Part shown: in pieces, positions 18,001 to 27,094 of the stretch
Layout: every line of letters begins with the position of its first letter
How positions within the stretch are numbered: the stretch's first letter is position 1
From: Treponema sp.
GTDB lineage: Bacteria; Spirochaetota; Spirochaetia; Treponematales; Treponemataceae
Assembly (NCBI GenBank): GCA_016290335.1
Contig: JAEETM010000006.1
Coordinates: 12,729-76,728, forward strand
Reading direction: 5' to 3'
Length of the DNA stretch: 64,000 nucleotides
Notes under the pieces: model-generated
Databases searched by the model: none
What the model saw: the letters and a program-made list of their open reading frames with translations, nothing else
What the model was told of the DNA's origin: nothing
Translations under genes and position numbers: made by a program

Positions 18001-19710
18001 TTATACAACAACCAACTTCCCATCAACCACTTTGTACGTAATATCGCAATCGGCCAACACGCCAGACTTATGGGCAATAATGACCATAGTCTTTTTGCCG
18101 TGCAGCCGGTTCACCGCTTCAATAATAGCAGCCTCCGTTTGCAGGTCCAGGGCAGAAGTAGCTTCATCAAAGACCAAAACATCCGGTTTACGGTACAAAG
18201 CGCGGGCAATGCCGATACGCTGAACCTGCCCGCCGGACAGCCGGATGCCCCGCTCTCCCACCTGGGTATCCAGTCCATCGGGAAGAGAACGGAAATAGAC
18301 AGCGATCTGCGCCTCATCCAGGCATTCCCAAACCAGCGCGTCATCAATTTCCGAACCCTCCACTGCAAAAGCTACATTGGCCCGCACCGTGTCATCCAGC
18401 ATAAAGGTGAACTGGGGAATGTAGCCAATACTGTTACTGTAGATCACAACTTCTCCAACATCGGGTTCCAAAAGCCCCAACATCAAATCTGCAAAAGTAG
18501 TTTTTCCGGCACCGGACACCCCGCTGATGCCAATCATCTTACCGTGTTCCGCCTTAAAAGAAACATCTTTCAAAATCACACGGTCCGTGCCGGGATATGT
18601 ATAAGACACACGGTCAAACACAATATCATATTTTTCTTCGCCATTCCGGGGCTGCATCTTATACCGACTGGGCTTCGTCATCTCCTCATCCTGTGCCATT
18701 TCTTTCAAGAGCTCCGCAATATTATGAAACACCGGCATATTGTAAGTAACCGTAGCAACCGTAGAAGTAAAACGGTTGGCAGCAGGCATCAGTTTAATAG
18801 CTACCATAGCGAAAGCGCTCACAGCCGGAAGCAGAGACTCCAGTGTCTTCCCCATATACATCATCAACACCAGCACCCCCAGCATACCGCACACACAGGC
18901 CGCCTCAATCACGATGCGGGGAATATTGTTTAACACCTGCCGTACCCGTTCCCCTTCACAAATCTTCTTGCTGTTTTCGCAAATCCTGCCAAGCACAAAG
19001 GGCTCCGTATGCATATGTTTAATCTCTTTGATGCCGGAAAAGCCCTGGCTCACCCAGCGGCTGCGAATACGTTCGTTCTCCCAGACAATGCTCCCTGCCG
19101 CATCCAGCCTGGGCCTTATCACACAGCCAATAATATAAATGGTTAACGAAATAATCAGCAGCACACAAAAACTCATCAGCGGGTCAATCACAAACAGTGT
19201 GACCAGCAAAATCACCGCCACCACCAAGTCCGTCAGCATCCCCAGCACCTGCTGGAGCACCTCGAACACCCTGTTCAAATCAGCAATCAGCAGACGGTGC
19301 ATCTCGGAAGAATTTTTGTTCAGATAATAAGAATAGGGTTTCTTCAAAAACGCATTTACCAGCCGCTCCTGTATCTCAAACTTGCAGTTGTTCACAAACT
19401 TCGCCTGCAGGCTGTACTCGCCCATCAAATACACCGTTTTAATTAAATACACCAAAATCAGCAAGCCCATACAGGCCAGGGCGAACTGGTCAGGCGACGT
19501 AAAACCCAGGGCGTGAAAAGCCCTACTCAAAATCGGAAGCTTTTCAATAAAATCATCCCGAGTGATAACCGCCACAAAGGGAACGATAACCGAAACGCCA
19601 AAGGCTTCCAGAAAAGCGCCGATAATCATCACGATAAACAAAAAGATAATTTGCCTTTTTTGTTTTTTGTTAAACAGCACATTTAACTGCTGCATAAAAT
19701 CGTAAATCAA
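18001..19710 (-). CDS. PglK/MsbA-type ABC exporter (copy 2)
   Basis: Fused exporter of 569 residues, closely similar to copy 1 along its whole length (GAFLEAFG, VSVIVPFVAVITRDDF, GVSGAGKTTFADLMLG, LSGGQVQR, VLVFDEATSALDLQTE). The N-terminal hydrophobic part resembles PglK, which flips lipid-linked oligosaccharide. The start is TTG at 19710 with GAGG 7 bases upstream. The gene ends only three bases from the right end of the IS; its last residues (KLVVV) differ from copy 1. It is the last gene of the leftward operon starting at 26737. Probably a second flippase for the locus. Confidence 0.9.
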   Translation of the reverse strand: MIYDFMQQLNVLFNKKQKRQIIFLFIVMIIGAFLEAFGVSVIVPFVAVITRDDFIEKLPILSRAFHALGFTSPDQFALACMGLLILVYLIKTVYLMGEYSLQAKFVNNCKFEIQERLVNAFLKKPYSYYLNKNSSEMHRLLIADLNRVFEVLQQVLGMLTDLVVAVILLVTLFVIDPLMSFCVLLIISLTIYIIGCVIRPRLDAAGSIVWENERIRSRWVSQGFSGIKEIKHMHTEPFVLGRICENSKKICEGERVRQVLNNIPRIVIEAACVCGMLGVLVLMMYMGKTLESLLPAVSAFAMVAIKLMPAANRFTSTVATVTYNMPVFHNIAELLKEMAQDEEMTKPSRYKMQPRNGEEKYDIVFDRVSYTYPGTDRVILKDVSFKAEHGKMIGISGVSGAGKTTFADLMLGLLEPDVGEVVIYSNSIGYIPQFTFMLDDTVRANVAFAVEGSEIDDALVWECLDEAQIAVYFRSLPDGLDTQVGERGIRLSGGQVQRIGIARALYRKPDVLVFDEATSALDLQTEAAIIEAVNRLHGKKTMVIIAHKSGVLADCDITYKVVDGKLVVV

Positions 19711-19773
19711 AGTAGAGCCTCACTTTGTTCGTATTCACTGTATAATCTTTCCAAAAATTATATTCTTACATTT

Positions 19774-20895
19774 TTAATTTCTTGTTTTCACGTTAATAAT
19801 ATCATTTATAATTTGATCCATATTGAAGGAGTTGTAATAGTGTATGCAGCGTGTACTCATTTCCTTATAATTAGCAGTTATTAATGCTATATTTTCAATA
19901 ATTTTTGAAACTGTATATGGGCGGCAAACATACCCAATACCATATTTGTAAAAAGGTAAATTCAAACCAGGCATATCTGTGCCAATCATAGGTATTCCAT
20001 ATGCTGCATATTCAAACAACTTGTTCGGTGCGCAATATAAAGCGTTGATCTTCGCATAATGAGCAGCATCAGCGGCTTTATATGGCAGAATACCAATATA
20101 TGCGTATCTTGTAATCAGCAAATGGAACGGAGGCCTTATATAAGGTATAGTAACAACAGCGTCTCCACCTGCCTTACATAAGCGTATTTTATAATCTGTT
20201 TCAATTCCCATCAAATAGAGAACATAGTTATCCTTTAACTTTGCGATAGCCTCAACAAAGTTATCAAGGTCCCTGTCATTATAAAATCCGCCCTGATATA
20301 TAACAATTCTGCGTTTTTCCTGTTTTACCAATTCTTCAATTTTTAAGATATCATCCGGTATCTCCATCTTGCCAAAATCCGGTAAAGACATCCTGTTTGG
20401 TAATACCGTTGGTAAGTCGGACAGCGACCACCACACTTTCTGTATATGTGCCCTGTTATATTCCGGTACAACTACCTTAAAAGCTTTTTGCGCATACTTT
20501 TTAATATTTAAACCGAAAACTTTCTGTCTGGGCCATCTGGGGATATCTCTTATTAATTCCATTAACTGCATTACATGCCGGTACTTTAAAACCACATCCC
20601 CCAAATCTCTTACCGTTGAATCTGTGGCAGTCCATAAAATATCATGGTGTAACATTTCTTCAATTACACGCTTACGCATAAAGCTAGTTTTTCTAAAATA
20701 ACGAATACCCGGAGGTGTGCCTTTAAAATCGGGTATTTCAATAAATCTGTAATTAGGATTCAGATCTAAGACCAGTCCGGTTTTATCTTTACCCATTAAT
20801 GTTACTGCATGATCGTTACGCAATAAAATTTCTATTAGATTTCTGATTGGCGGCCAAGAATTAACTTCTTCGCTAACTACTACTAATATTTTCAA
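19774..20895 (-). CDS. GT4-like glycosyltransferase
   Basis: GT-B enzyme of 373 residues. The N-terminal KILVVVSEEVNSWPPIRNLI is an acceptor-side start; the donor side has IVIYQGGFYNDRDLDNFVEA, YVLYLMG, IGILPYKAA and KLFEYAAYGIPMIGTD, with the expected Glu. The start is TTG at 20895, preceded by GGAGG at 7 bases; the first ATG 24 bases upstream has no site. It overlaps the stop of the upstream GT2 by 23 bp. Base composition is clearly more AT-rich than the rfb genes, which suggests separate acquisition. Confidence 0.85.
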   Translation of the reverse strand: MKILVVVSEEVNSWPPIRNLIEILLRNDHAVTLMGKDKTGLVLDLNPNYRFIEIPDFKGTPPGIRYFRKTSFMRKRVIEEMLHHDILWTATDSTVRDLGDVVLKYRHVMQLMELIRDIPRWPRQKVFGLNIKKYAQKAFKVVVPEYNRAHIQKVWWSLSDLPTVLPNRMSLPDFGKMEIPDDILKIEELVKQEKRRIVIYQGGFYNDRDLDNFVEAIAKLKDNYVLYLMGIETDYKIRLCKAGGDAVVTIPYIRPPFHLLITRYAYIGILPYKAADAAHYAKINALYCAPNKLFEYAAYGIPMIGTDMPGLNLPFYKYGIGYVCRPYTVSKIIENIALITANYKEMSTRCIHYYNSFNMDQIINDIINVKTRN

Positions 20896-21904
20896 ATCGA
20901 CGCCTCCACAAAAGACCAACCATTTTTAAATTTAGCCACGCAGTACAGTATAATAAATGGTATGCCTTTAACCGTAGCAACAACCTGATGACGTTCCTTT
21001 TTAAGCTTAATCTGTCTTTAGTATTATAACACTTAATTGTTTCTGGATTTGCTGCGGCAGTTTTCAAGTGTTCTATAGTTTCTTTAAAATTATTATGCAC
21101 TATAATATCGTTAAGATAACAAGAAAAAGCACTCCTATTATTTTCCATATAGAAGTCAATATCACTTGTTCCATATTTTAAACATAAAGCATATAGTTTT
21201 TTATTTAGCATTAATGTAATTTGGTATTTATCTTTTTTAAAACCATGACATAAACTTACCCCTCGTGTATAATATGTATACGTCAATTCATTAATAAATT
21301 TTATATTTCTGATTACATCCAAATATTCATAAACAAAAAAAGTATCTTCCCCGTAGCATAAGTCTGGCGGAAAGAAAATACTATACTCTTTTATGATATC
21401 TAAACGAAACAATTTCCAAGCAGGACTTTGCATATACGGCATTGGGACTGTATATTTCTTTATATTTTTACAAAATAAGGCTATATCTCCCTGAAAACAC
21501 TCTGGCAAAAATTCCTTCTTGGTCATCTTCAATTTATCAACAACTTCAACGCCGCCAACTACTAAATCATATTGCTGAATATTTGTTATTAATAATTCTA
21601 TAGCGTTCTTTTTTATTACATCGTCAGAATCAATAAACATTATCCATTTCCCTGAAGCTAGTGTTATACCTTTATTTCTGGCATTTGAAACGCCTTTCAA
21701 ATCATTCTTTAGACAGATTATTTTATCATTAATTTGCGCAAAATTACAACAAATCTCAAAACTCTTATCAGTTGAAAAGTCGTCTACCAGTATCAACTCC
21801 CAGTTCTTATATGTTTGCTGTTTTACAGAATCTATACATTCGGCAATGTATTTATCAGTATTATAAACTGGTACTACAATACTAACCTTACCATAATCGT
21901 TCAT
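20873..21904 (-). CDS. Glycosyltransferase family 2
   Basis: GT-A enzyme of 343 residues from the ATG at 21904, with GAGGG 5 bases upstream (an ATG 24 bases earlier lacks a site). VSIVVPVYNTDKYI, LVDDFSTDKSF and the metal motif FIDSDDVI give the GT2 assignment; CYGEDTFFVYEY is the catalytic-base region. AT-rich like its neighbours. It lies between a second GT2 upstream and a GT4 downstream in one operon. Sugar unknown. Confidence 0.9.
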   Translation of the reverse strand: MNDYGKVSIVVPVYNTDKYIAECIDSVKQQTYKNWELILVDDFSTDKSFEICCNFAQINDKIICLKNDLKGVSNARNKGITLASGKWIMFIDSDDVIKKNAIELLITNIQQYDLVVGGVEVVDKLKMTKKEFLPECFQGDIALFCKNIKKYTVPMPYMQSPAWKLFRLDIIKEYSIFFPPDLCYGEDTFFVYEYLDVIRNIKFINELTYTYYTRGVSLCHGFKKDKYQITLMLNKKLYALCLKYGTSDIDFYMENNRSAFSCYLNDIIVHNNFKETIEHLKTAAANPETIKCYNTKDRLSLKRNVIRLLLRLKAYHLLYCTAWLNLKMVGLLWRRRFENISSS

Positions 21905-21980
21905 CTTGCCCTCACAAACTATACCCATTAATTCAGTATATTATTTAGCAGACTACTGTTACCCTGCATGGATATGGCTC

Positions 21981-23006
21981 CTAAAAGTTATTGGAATGTT
22001 CCTTTTTTATATAACACACAATTTTATAAAGCAAGGCATAAACAATAGTATTATCAAACCTTGTCAAAAAAATAGATAACCGAAGATGGATTGGCCAGTG
22101 CTTCATACCAAAGTCTAGAAGATGTTGCTTGGAAAAATATTGCATTTCTTTTATAAAGGGATGCAATGTTTTCTTTTCCTTTTCTGACAGAGCGTAATAC
22201 CATCGCCATGTTCGTACTATAGCGGCTGAACAACGATTGAGTTGAATATCTACCAGTTCTTTATCACTCTGTAACTGCCTGTCAGTCAGAAGAAAATCGT
22301 ATCGTAATTTGTGAGCAAGCCAGTAATCTCTCAAATTCTCCATGGAATGACTTGTTGTTATAGCACCGGTTCTTCTTTTTCGGTAATGATAGAGTGGTTT
22401 GGAAATACAAACAACTTTTTCTGCGTTGTAAAACAATCTACACGTCATAATAATATCTTCGTATACATGGCCTTCCGGAAACACAATATTCGTAAAACAG
22501 CTTTTTCTAAAAAGTTTATGCCAAATTCCGTTGCCAATATCAGCAGTAATCAGTGCTTTGATTAATTCTTTGCTATTATCAAATATTCTATCAGTGGCAG
22601 ATGTTATGACGGTTCTTGTTGGATACTCGTCATATACACCACAATTTACAATATCTGCTTCATGCTTTTCAATTTCATTAACCAATATTTCATACATATC
22701 AGGTTCAATCCAGTCATCGATGTCAACAAAGCCTATAAAAATTCCTTTGGCTCTTGCAATTCCGTAGTTCCGGGCAGCGCACAAGCCTTTATTATCTGTA
22801 TGAAAAACCTTTATTCTTGCATCTGTTTTCGCAAATTCATCACAAATTTCACCACAATGGTCAGGTGAACCGTCATCCACGAGGATGATTTCCAAATGAC
22901 GGAAAGTTTGATTAACAATGCTATCAAGGCATTTGGATAAGTAGGGCTCAACTTTATAAACAGGAACAATGACACTGACTAAAGGTTGCATAAGCATTCC
23001 ATCCAT
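21981..23006 (-). CDS. Glycosyltransferase family 2
   Basis: GT-A enzyme of 341 residues. VSVIVPVYKVEPYLSKCLDS, ILVDDGSPDHCGEICDEFA and FVDIDDWIEP are the usual GT2 blocks; HVYEDIIMTCRLFYNAE carries the putative base. ATGs at 22997 and 22991 are also possible starts, since MQPLVSVI is the usual N-terminus. The stop of the TuaH-like gene directly abuts the first ATG. A likely side-chain or backbone transferase; donor unknown. Confidence 0.9.
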   Translation of the reverse strand: MDGMLMQPLVSVIVPVYKVEPYLSKCLDSIVNQTFRHLEIILVDDGSPDHCGEICDEFAKTDARIKVFHTDNKGLCAARNYGIARAKGIFIGFVDIDDWIEPDMYEILVNEIEKHEADIVNCGVYDEYPTRTVITSATDRIFDNSKELIKALITADIGNGIWHKLFRKSCFTNIVFPEGHVYEDIIMTCRLFYNAEKVVCISKPLYHYRKRRTGAITTSHSMENLRDYWLAHKLRYDFLLTDRQLQSDKELVDIQLNRCSAAIVRTWRWYYALSEKEKKTLHPFIKEMQYFSKQHLLDFGMKHWPIHLRLSIFLTRFDNTIVYALLYKIVCYIKKEHSNNF

Positions 23007-24068
23007 TCAAATATCCATCAAAGAAACAATCTCTTTCGCACGTTGTTCCCAGGTATTAAACCGCAAAAAATCCAGCCGGTCCTTATTACTGTATTTTGTT
23101 CCCGCTAGTTCTTTCATCTTTTTTATTTGATTGCAAAACGATTCATAGCTATTGTAAAAGAATACAAACGGTTTAAAACGCTCAACTTCCGGATATTCAA
23201 CACAAAGGATGTTTTTATTAAAGTTGATATATTCATACAGTTTTACAGGATCTACCGCCAACACGATATCGTTTATTTTAAAAGGCATGATAAATGCATC
23301 TGCAGGTTTAGTTTTTTCATACAATTCGCCATGTTCAACTGCCGGAACATGAACGATTCTGTCATGTTTTGGAATGGTTGTACCCGGACTTACCGGACCA
23401 ATCAATACATACTGTATATCGGGAAAATCCGACAAACTTTTAACAAGGATATCAAAATTGAACCAATAACTTATCGTCCCAAAATAACAAAATGTATATA
23501 ATTGATTTTGTTGATGTTGCTCTTCCTGCACAATATTTCCATCGAAACCATTTTTAATTATGTGCAATTTTGACACAAAATTCGGGTTACGTTTGCTCAA
23601 AACCGATTTTAGCCAATCACTTGAAATAATGACTACATCTGCCCTTTCAACCAGCTTTTGCTCAAGCTGTAACATGTTTTCCTTTCTATGCAGTGGAGCA
23701 AACGCAATCATATCATCCATGCAATCATATACAATCTTCCCTTTGAACGATAGCGGAATTCCTTCAATAAAATCAGGCGATGATACATATATAATTTCCG
23801 GATTAAACTTCTTAATATGTTTAAAAAGAAACTTCTTTAACCTGAAATGATTGATTTTCCATAACTGTGGATAGCGTGAAATAAACGGGACTCTGTAAAA
23901 TACGCTCATATTGTCTTTATTATTATACTTTCTAATTCTGTAATTTCTTATACATATAACATACACATCAAATTCATTCTCAAGCCTTTCTTCTATAAAT
24001 TGTGGTCTTTGTTTAGCCCAGCTCCAGTCTAAATGCATCACATACAGTATTCTTTTCTTTCCCCTCAT
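23007..24068 (-). CDS. TuaH-like glycosyltransferase (GT-B)
   Basis: Protein of 353 residues. YVMHLDWSWAKQRPQFIEER is the 'WxxxKQRPQ' start typical of TuaH-type transferases, followed by a GKIVYDCMDDMIAFAP segment. The donor domain has FCYFGTISYWFNFDILVKSL, YVLIGPVSPG and DPVKLYEYINFNKNILCVEY with the Glu. A damaged copy of its middle lies at 16643-16783. It is 24 bp after araD in the same operon. TuaH belongs to teichuronic-acid synthesis, which fits a uronic-acid-containing polymer. Confidence 0.85.
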   Translation of the reverse strand: MRGKKRILYVMHLDWSWAKQRPQFIEERLENEFDVYVICIRNYRIRKYNNKDNMSVFYRVPFISRYPQLWKINHFRLKKFLFKHIKKFNPEIIYVSSPDFIEGIPLSFKGKIVYDCMDDMIAFAPLHRKENMLQLEQKLVERADVVIISSDWLKSVLSKRNPNFVSKLHIIKNGFDGNIVQEEQHQQNQLYTFCYFGTISYWFNFDILVKSLSDFPDIQYVLIGPVSPGTTIPKHDRIVHVPAVEHGELYEKTKPADAFIMPFKINDIVLAVDPVKLYEYINFNKNILCVEYPEVERFKPFVFFYNSYESFCNQIKKMKELAGTKYSNKDRLDFLRFNTWEQRAKEIVSLMDI

Positions 24069-24092
24069 AATAGCGAAACACCACCAGCTATT

Positions 24093-24806
24093 TTAAATTA
24101 ATTTCTGCCCATAATACGCATTCGGCCCATGTTTGCGCATATAGTGCTTGTCCAACACGTACTGTTGCATAGAAGCCTGCGGATTCAACAGAAGCGTTTT
24201 CAAACTCATTTCCGCAACAGCCTCCATGACCACTGCATGATAAACAGCTGCACCCGCATCTTTGCCCCAACTGAAAGGACCGTGGTTCTTTACCACAATG
24301 CCCGGCACCGCCATAGGTTCAATGCCACGTTCTTTGATACAATCCACGATTACTTTGCCGGTATTCAGTTCATAGGCTTCTTCAACTTCTTCTTTGGTCA
24401 ATTCACGTGTACAGGGAATTTCGCCATAAAAATAATCAGCATGGGTCGTCCCTAATGCCGGAATATCCAAGCCAGCCTGTGCAAAAGCCACCGCATTAAT
24501 GGAGTGGGTGTGAGTAATGCCGCCAACAGTCGGAAAAGCCCGGTAAATTTCCAAATGCGTTTTTGTATCAGAAGAAGGTTTCCACTTCCCTTCCACCGGA
24601 TCGCCTGTTTTCAAGTCCACAACTACCATGTCTTCCAGTTTCATGATATCATACGCAATCCCGGAGGGCTTAATTACTACAAGGCCGGTTTCCCTGTCAA
24701 TCCCACTGACATTTCCAAAAGTATAAATTACAATCCCGCGTCGGTTTAATTCCAAATTGGCTTCGCAAACCTGCTCTTTTAATTCTTCCAACATAATTCT
24801 ATCCAC
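24093..24806 (-). CDS. araD: L-ribulose-5-phosphate 4-epimerase-like class II aldolase
   Basis: Zinc enzyme of 237 residues. [19 protein letters not shown], the metal-binding [13 protein letters not shown] (His-x-His), [18 protein letters not shown] and the third His in [10 protein letters not shown] match AraD, which interconverts L-ribulose-5-phosphate and D-xylulose-5-phosphate. AAAGGTGG lies 8 bases before the ATG. It is co-transcribed with an IspD-like cytidylyltransferase and an SDR, not with arabinose genes. In this setting it probably supplies a pentulose-5-phosphate for a CDP-activated sugar or polyol. Family is firm; pathway is inferred. Confidence 0.85.
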   Translation of the reverse strand: MDRIMLEELKEQVCEANLELNRRGIVIYTFGNVSGIDRETGLVVIKPSGIAYDIMKLEDMVVVDLKTGDPVEGKWKPSSDTKTHLEIYRAFPTVGGITHTHSINAVAFAQAGLDIPALGTTHADYFYGEIPCTRELTKEEVEEAYELNTGKVIVDCIKERGIEPMAVPGIVVKNHGPFSWGKDAGAAVYHAVVMEAVAEMSLKTLLLNPQASMQQYVLDKHYMRKHGPNAYYGQKLI

Positions 24807-24905
24807 CTTTTACAATTAATTATCTTATCTTAAACAAATAACCCCGGTGCATGCACACAGGTACCTCATACACGTGTCTGCCTCACTTCGTGAGCGTGGT
24901 AAATT

Positions 24906-25970
24906 TCATTTACTTTTTATTTCCTTCAAAATCTGCACAGTATGGTCAAGCCCTACTTTAGCATCAAATAAACCCTTCCAGCCCAGTTCCAGCAGTTCCT
25001 TACTGTCCAGCGAAGAATTACTCATTGGATTAAAACCTTTTTTCTCTTCCTCTGTAGGCAATTCCATCCGCAGTTGCACGCCAGCCGATTTTGCCAACAG
25101 TTCCGCCATCTGTCGGATATTGATTACCGAATCAGGGTTGGAAATATTATAAGCCTGACAGTTCAGCCCCTTCAGCAATACTTTCAAAATTGCAGAAGCG
25201 CAGTCTAAACAATAACAGTAACTACGTATCTGCGCCCCATCACTTTTCATTACAATGTCTTTGCCTTCCGCCACATCATAGGCCCAGGCAGAAGAAACCC
25301 GGTTATCGCTTCGGGTTGCAGTAGGTCCGTAAATATGCCCGGGGCGTACTATCACTGACTCAACCTCATATTCATCCGCATAGGAAACACAAAGTGTTTC
25401 CGCTGCACGTTTGCCTACAGAATACGAATTCCGAGAGTTTAGCAGATCAATATATCCATATTCACCTAACCGGAACGGTACAGCGTTCTTCTTTTTACCA
25501 TATACTTCAGAACTGGAAACAAATAAAACACGCTTTGCCTTGCTTTCTTTAGCATAATCCAGCAAGCCCTTCAGGCCAAGTACATTATCCAGCATTGTTT
25601 CTACCGGTTCTTTCATGATCTTACCCGGAGCTGCATTGCTGGCACCATGAATGATATAATCGCAGCGTTCTTTAAAATGATTATCTGCCACTGAAGCGTC
25701 ATAGGGAACAAACACAAACCAGTCCTTCTCAACATAGGGCGCAAACCGCTCTGCGACCTTATTCTCACTGCGCCCTGCTGCTAAAATTTTAATTTTGTCA
25801 GCATGCGTTTCATTCCAGCGAATCAGTACATCTACCACGGCAGAACATATCAAACCTGTGCACCCGGTTACCATTACGCTCTTTCCAGCTAATTCCGCCA
25901 GTTCCGGAAGAGCCAACACTGTTTTATCCAAATCCGCAAGCCAAAGCTTACTGTTATAAATACTCATCAT
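24906..25970 (-). CDS. NAD-dependent epimerase/dehydratase (extended SDR)
   Basis: Protein of 354 residues. The Rossmann motif (VMVTGCTGLICSAVVDVLI) starts about residue 32, after an N-terminal extension. VSSSEVYGK and the catalytic YSVGKRAAET (Tyr-x3-Lys) follow, then RPGHIYGP. Such SDRs are frequent beside IspD/TarI-like and LicD genes, where they may reduce or epimerise a CDP-activated sugar. There are two adjacent ATGs at the start. It lies 50 bp before the cytidylyltransferase start side and 99 bp upstream of araD. Reaction unknown. Confidence 0.85.
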   Translation of the reverse strand: MMSIYNSKLWLADLDKTVLALPELAELAGKSVMVTGCTGLICSAVVDVLIRWNETHADKIKILAAGRSENKVAERFAPYVEKDWFVFVPYDASVADNHFKERCDYIIHGASNAAPGKIMKEPVETMLDNVLGLKGLLDYAKESKAKRVLFVSSSEVYGKKKNAVPFRLGEYGYIDLLNSRNSYSVGKRAAETLCVSYADEYEVESVIVRPGHIYGPTATRSDNRVSSAWAYDVAEGKDIVMKSDGAQIRSYCYCLDCASAILKVLLKGLNCQAYNISNPDSVINIRQMAELLAKSAGVQLRMELPTEEEKKGFNPMSNSSLDSKELLELGWKGLFDAKVGLDHTVQILKEIKSK

Positions 25971-26020
25971 GTGCGCCTTTATCTAAAGTCATCTCTATCT
26001 ATTGCTTATTTACCCATTTT

Positions 26021-26737
26021 TTACGCCTTTAACCAGTCTGACCGTTTAGCTGCCAGCAACGCCTTAAAAATATCGATATCCTCTACCGTGGTCAGCTTGA
26101 TATTCTTTTCCGAACCCGCAGAGAAATACACCTGTTCTCCCATTTCAATTTTAAGGGTGCAGGACGCCACAGAATTAGTGATACCTGCTTCGAGTGCTCT
26201 TCTGTGCAAATCACAAATATCGCCGATACGGAATGCCTGAGGGGTTTGGGTGCGTTTCAGTCGGTCCCGGGGATAACTGCCTGCAGACACAATACCGTCT
26301 TCCGTCTGCATCATGGCTTCCGCACAGGGAATGACCGTAATAGCGTTGCCAAATTTTCTGGCTACGCGAATATTATCGGAAATAATTTCTGCGGATACCA
26401 TGGGACGGATGGCATCATGAATTAATACCAAATCCTCCGCCGCAAAATGCTTTTCCAGTTCATACACACCGTTCCGAATTGAGTCCTGTCCGTTTTTTCC
26501 GCCGGGCACAACATACTGTAACTTAGTAATATTAAACTGCTTGGCATAGGCCCAAAGCACCTGCTCCCAACCTTCAATACATACCACAGCAATCGCATCA
26601 ATTTCCGGATGCTTTTCAAACGCTTCCAGCGTATACACAATAACCGGACGTTCATTTACTGTCAAAAACTGTTTAGGAATGTCCTGGTGCATACGATTGC
26701 CAGAACCGCCAGCGATAATCAAAGCAATGTTTTTCAT
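26021..26737 (-). CDS. IspD/TarI-family cytidylyltransferase, catalytic residues intact
   Basis: Protein of 238 residues. IIAGGSGNRM with IPKQF (residues 8-24), GGKNGQDSIRNGV and IHDAIRP (Asp108, Arg111) are the CTP- and substrate-binding motifs of the IspD/TarI group. Because it opens an operon with an SDR and AraD, and LicD proteins are encoded elsewhere in the locus, ribitol-5-phosphate or another pentose/pentitol phosphate is a more likely substrate than methylerythritol phosphate. AGGAGG lies 5 bases before the ATG. Two degenerate relatives occur at 33671 and inside the fusion at 37152. Confidence 0.85.
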   Translation of the reverse strand: MKNIALIIAGGSGNRMHQDIPKQFLTVNERPVIVYTLEAFEKHPEIDAIAVVCIEGWEQVLWAYAKQFNITKLQYVVPGGKNGQDSIRNGVYELEKHFAAEDLVLIHDAIRPMVSAEIISDNIRVARKFGNAITVIPCAEAMMQTEDGIVSAGSYPRDRLKRTQTPQAFRIGDICDLHRRALEAGITNSVASCTLKIEMGEQVYFSAGSEKNIKLTTVEDIDIFKALLAAKRSDWLKA

Positions 26738-26973
26738 GGTTCCTCCTGAATAAAAAAATAATACTTTTGAATTTCTTATTTGTAATAATACAAAAACTAT
26801 AAAAGTATTTAATATCTTATTAATTATATCATAAATCAGAGAATTAAAGAAATACTATGACAGCACCCCACCTATATAGTTTTGTTATAATAAAAAACAA
26901 TTATCTTTATTTTTAATGATCGTCTGTCTAAAAACGTCTTGATTATATCTAAATTCAAATAACCTTTTTTGTA

Positions 26974-27002
26974 TTGAATAAATCTTGTTAATATGCTATA
27001 AT
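26974..27002 (+). promoter_or_regulatory. Sigma-70-type promoter for the XRE-dehydrogenase gene
   Basis: TTGAAT (26974-26979), a 17-base spacer, and TATAAT (26997-27002). The ATG at 27095 is about 85 bases downstream, giving a leader of roughly 80 bases that contains an inverted repeat. Confidence 0.7.
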
Positions 27003-27037
27003 ACAATTCATTTCTAGCTTCTTTTTTATAAATTTCA

Positions 27038-27057
27038 AACGATTCTTATTGTCGTTT
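27038..27057. promoter_or_regulatory. Inverted repeat, candidate operator in the leader of the XRE-dehydrogenase gene
   Basis: AAACGA and TCGTTT separated by 8 bases, placed between the predicted transcription start and the ribosome site. The arms can be loosely extended by flanking AT-rich pairs. A plausible site for autoregulation by the XRE domain encoded just downstream, but the spacing could be chance. Confidence 0.4.
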
Positions 27058-27094
27058 ATAATAACATTAAAAGCTATTTTGGAGGTTTTCCACC

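Larger units (their letters stand above)
26738..27094. other. AT-rich divergent intergenic region
   Basis: 357 bp between the leftward cytidylyltransferase operon and the rightward XRE-dehydrogenase gene. No coding potential is seen. A rightward promoter and a candidate operator are listed separately. On the minus strand a TATAAT-type -10 (plus-strand ATTATA, 26823-26828) lies about 86 bases before the cytidylyltransferase start with only a weak -35, so that promoter is tentative. Confidence 0.6.

Noticed and set aside
24882..24894. Stem-loop CTCAC-TTC-GTGAG between the SDR and araD-like genes, considered as a terminator
   Set aside because: The stem is only 5 bp and no T tract follows on the transcribed strand; the genes probably stay co-transcribed.
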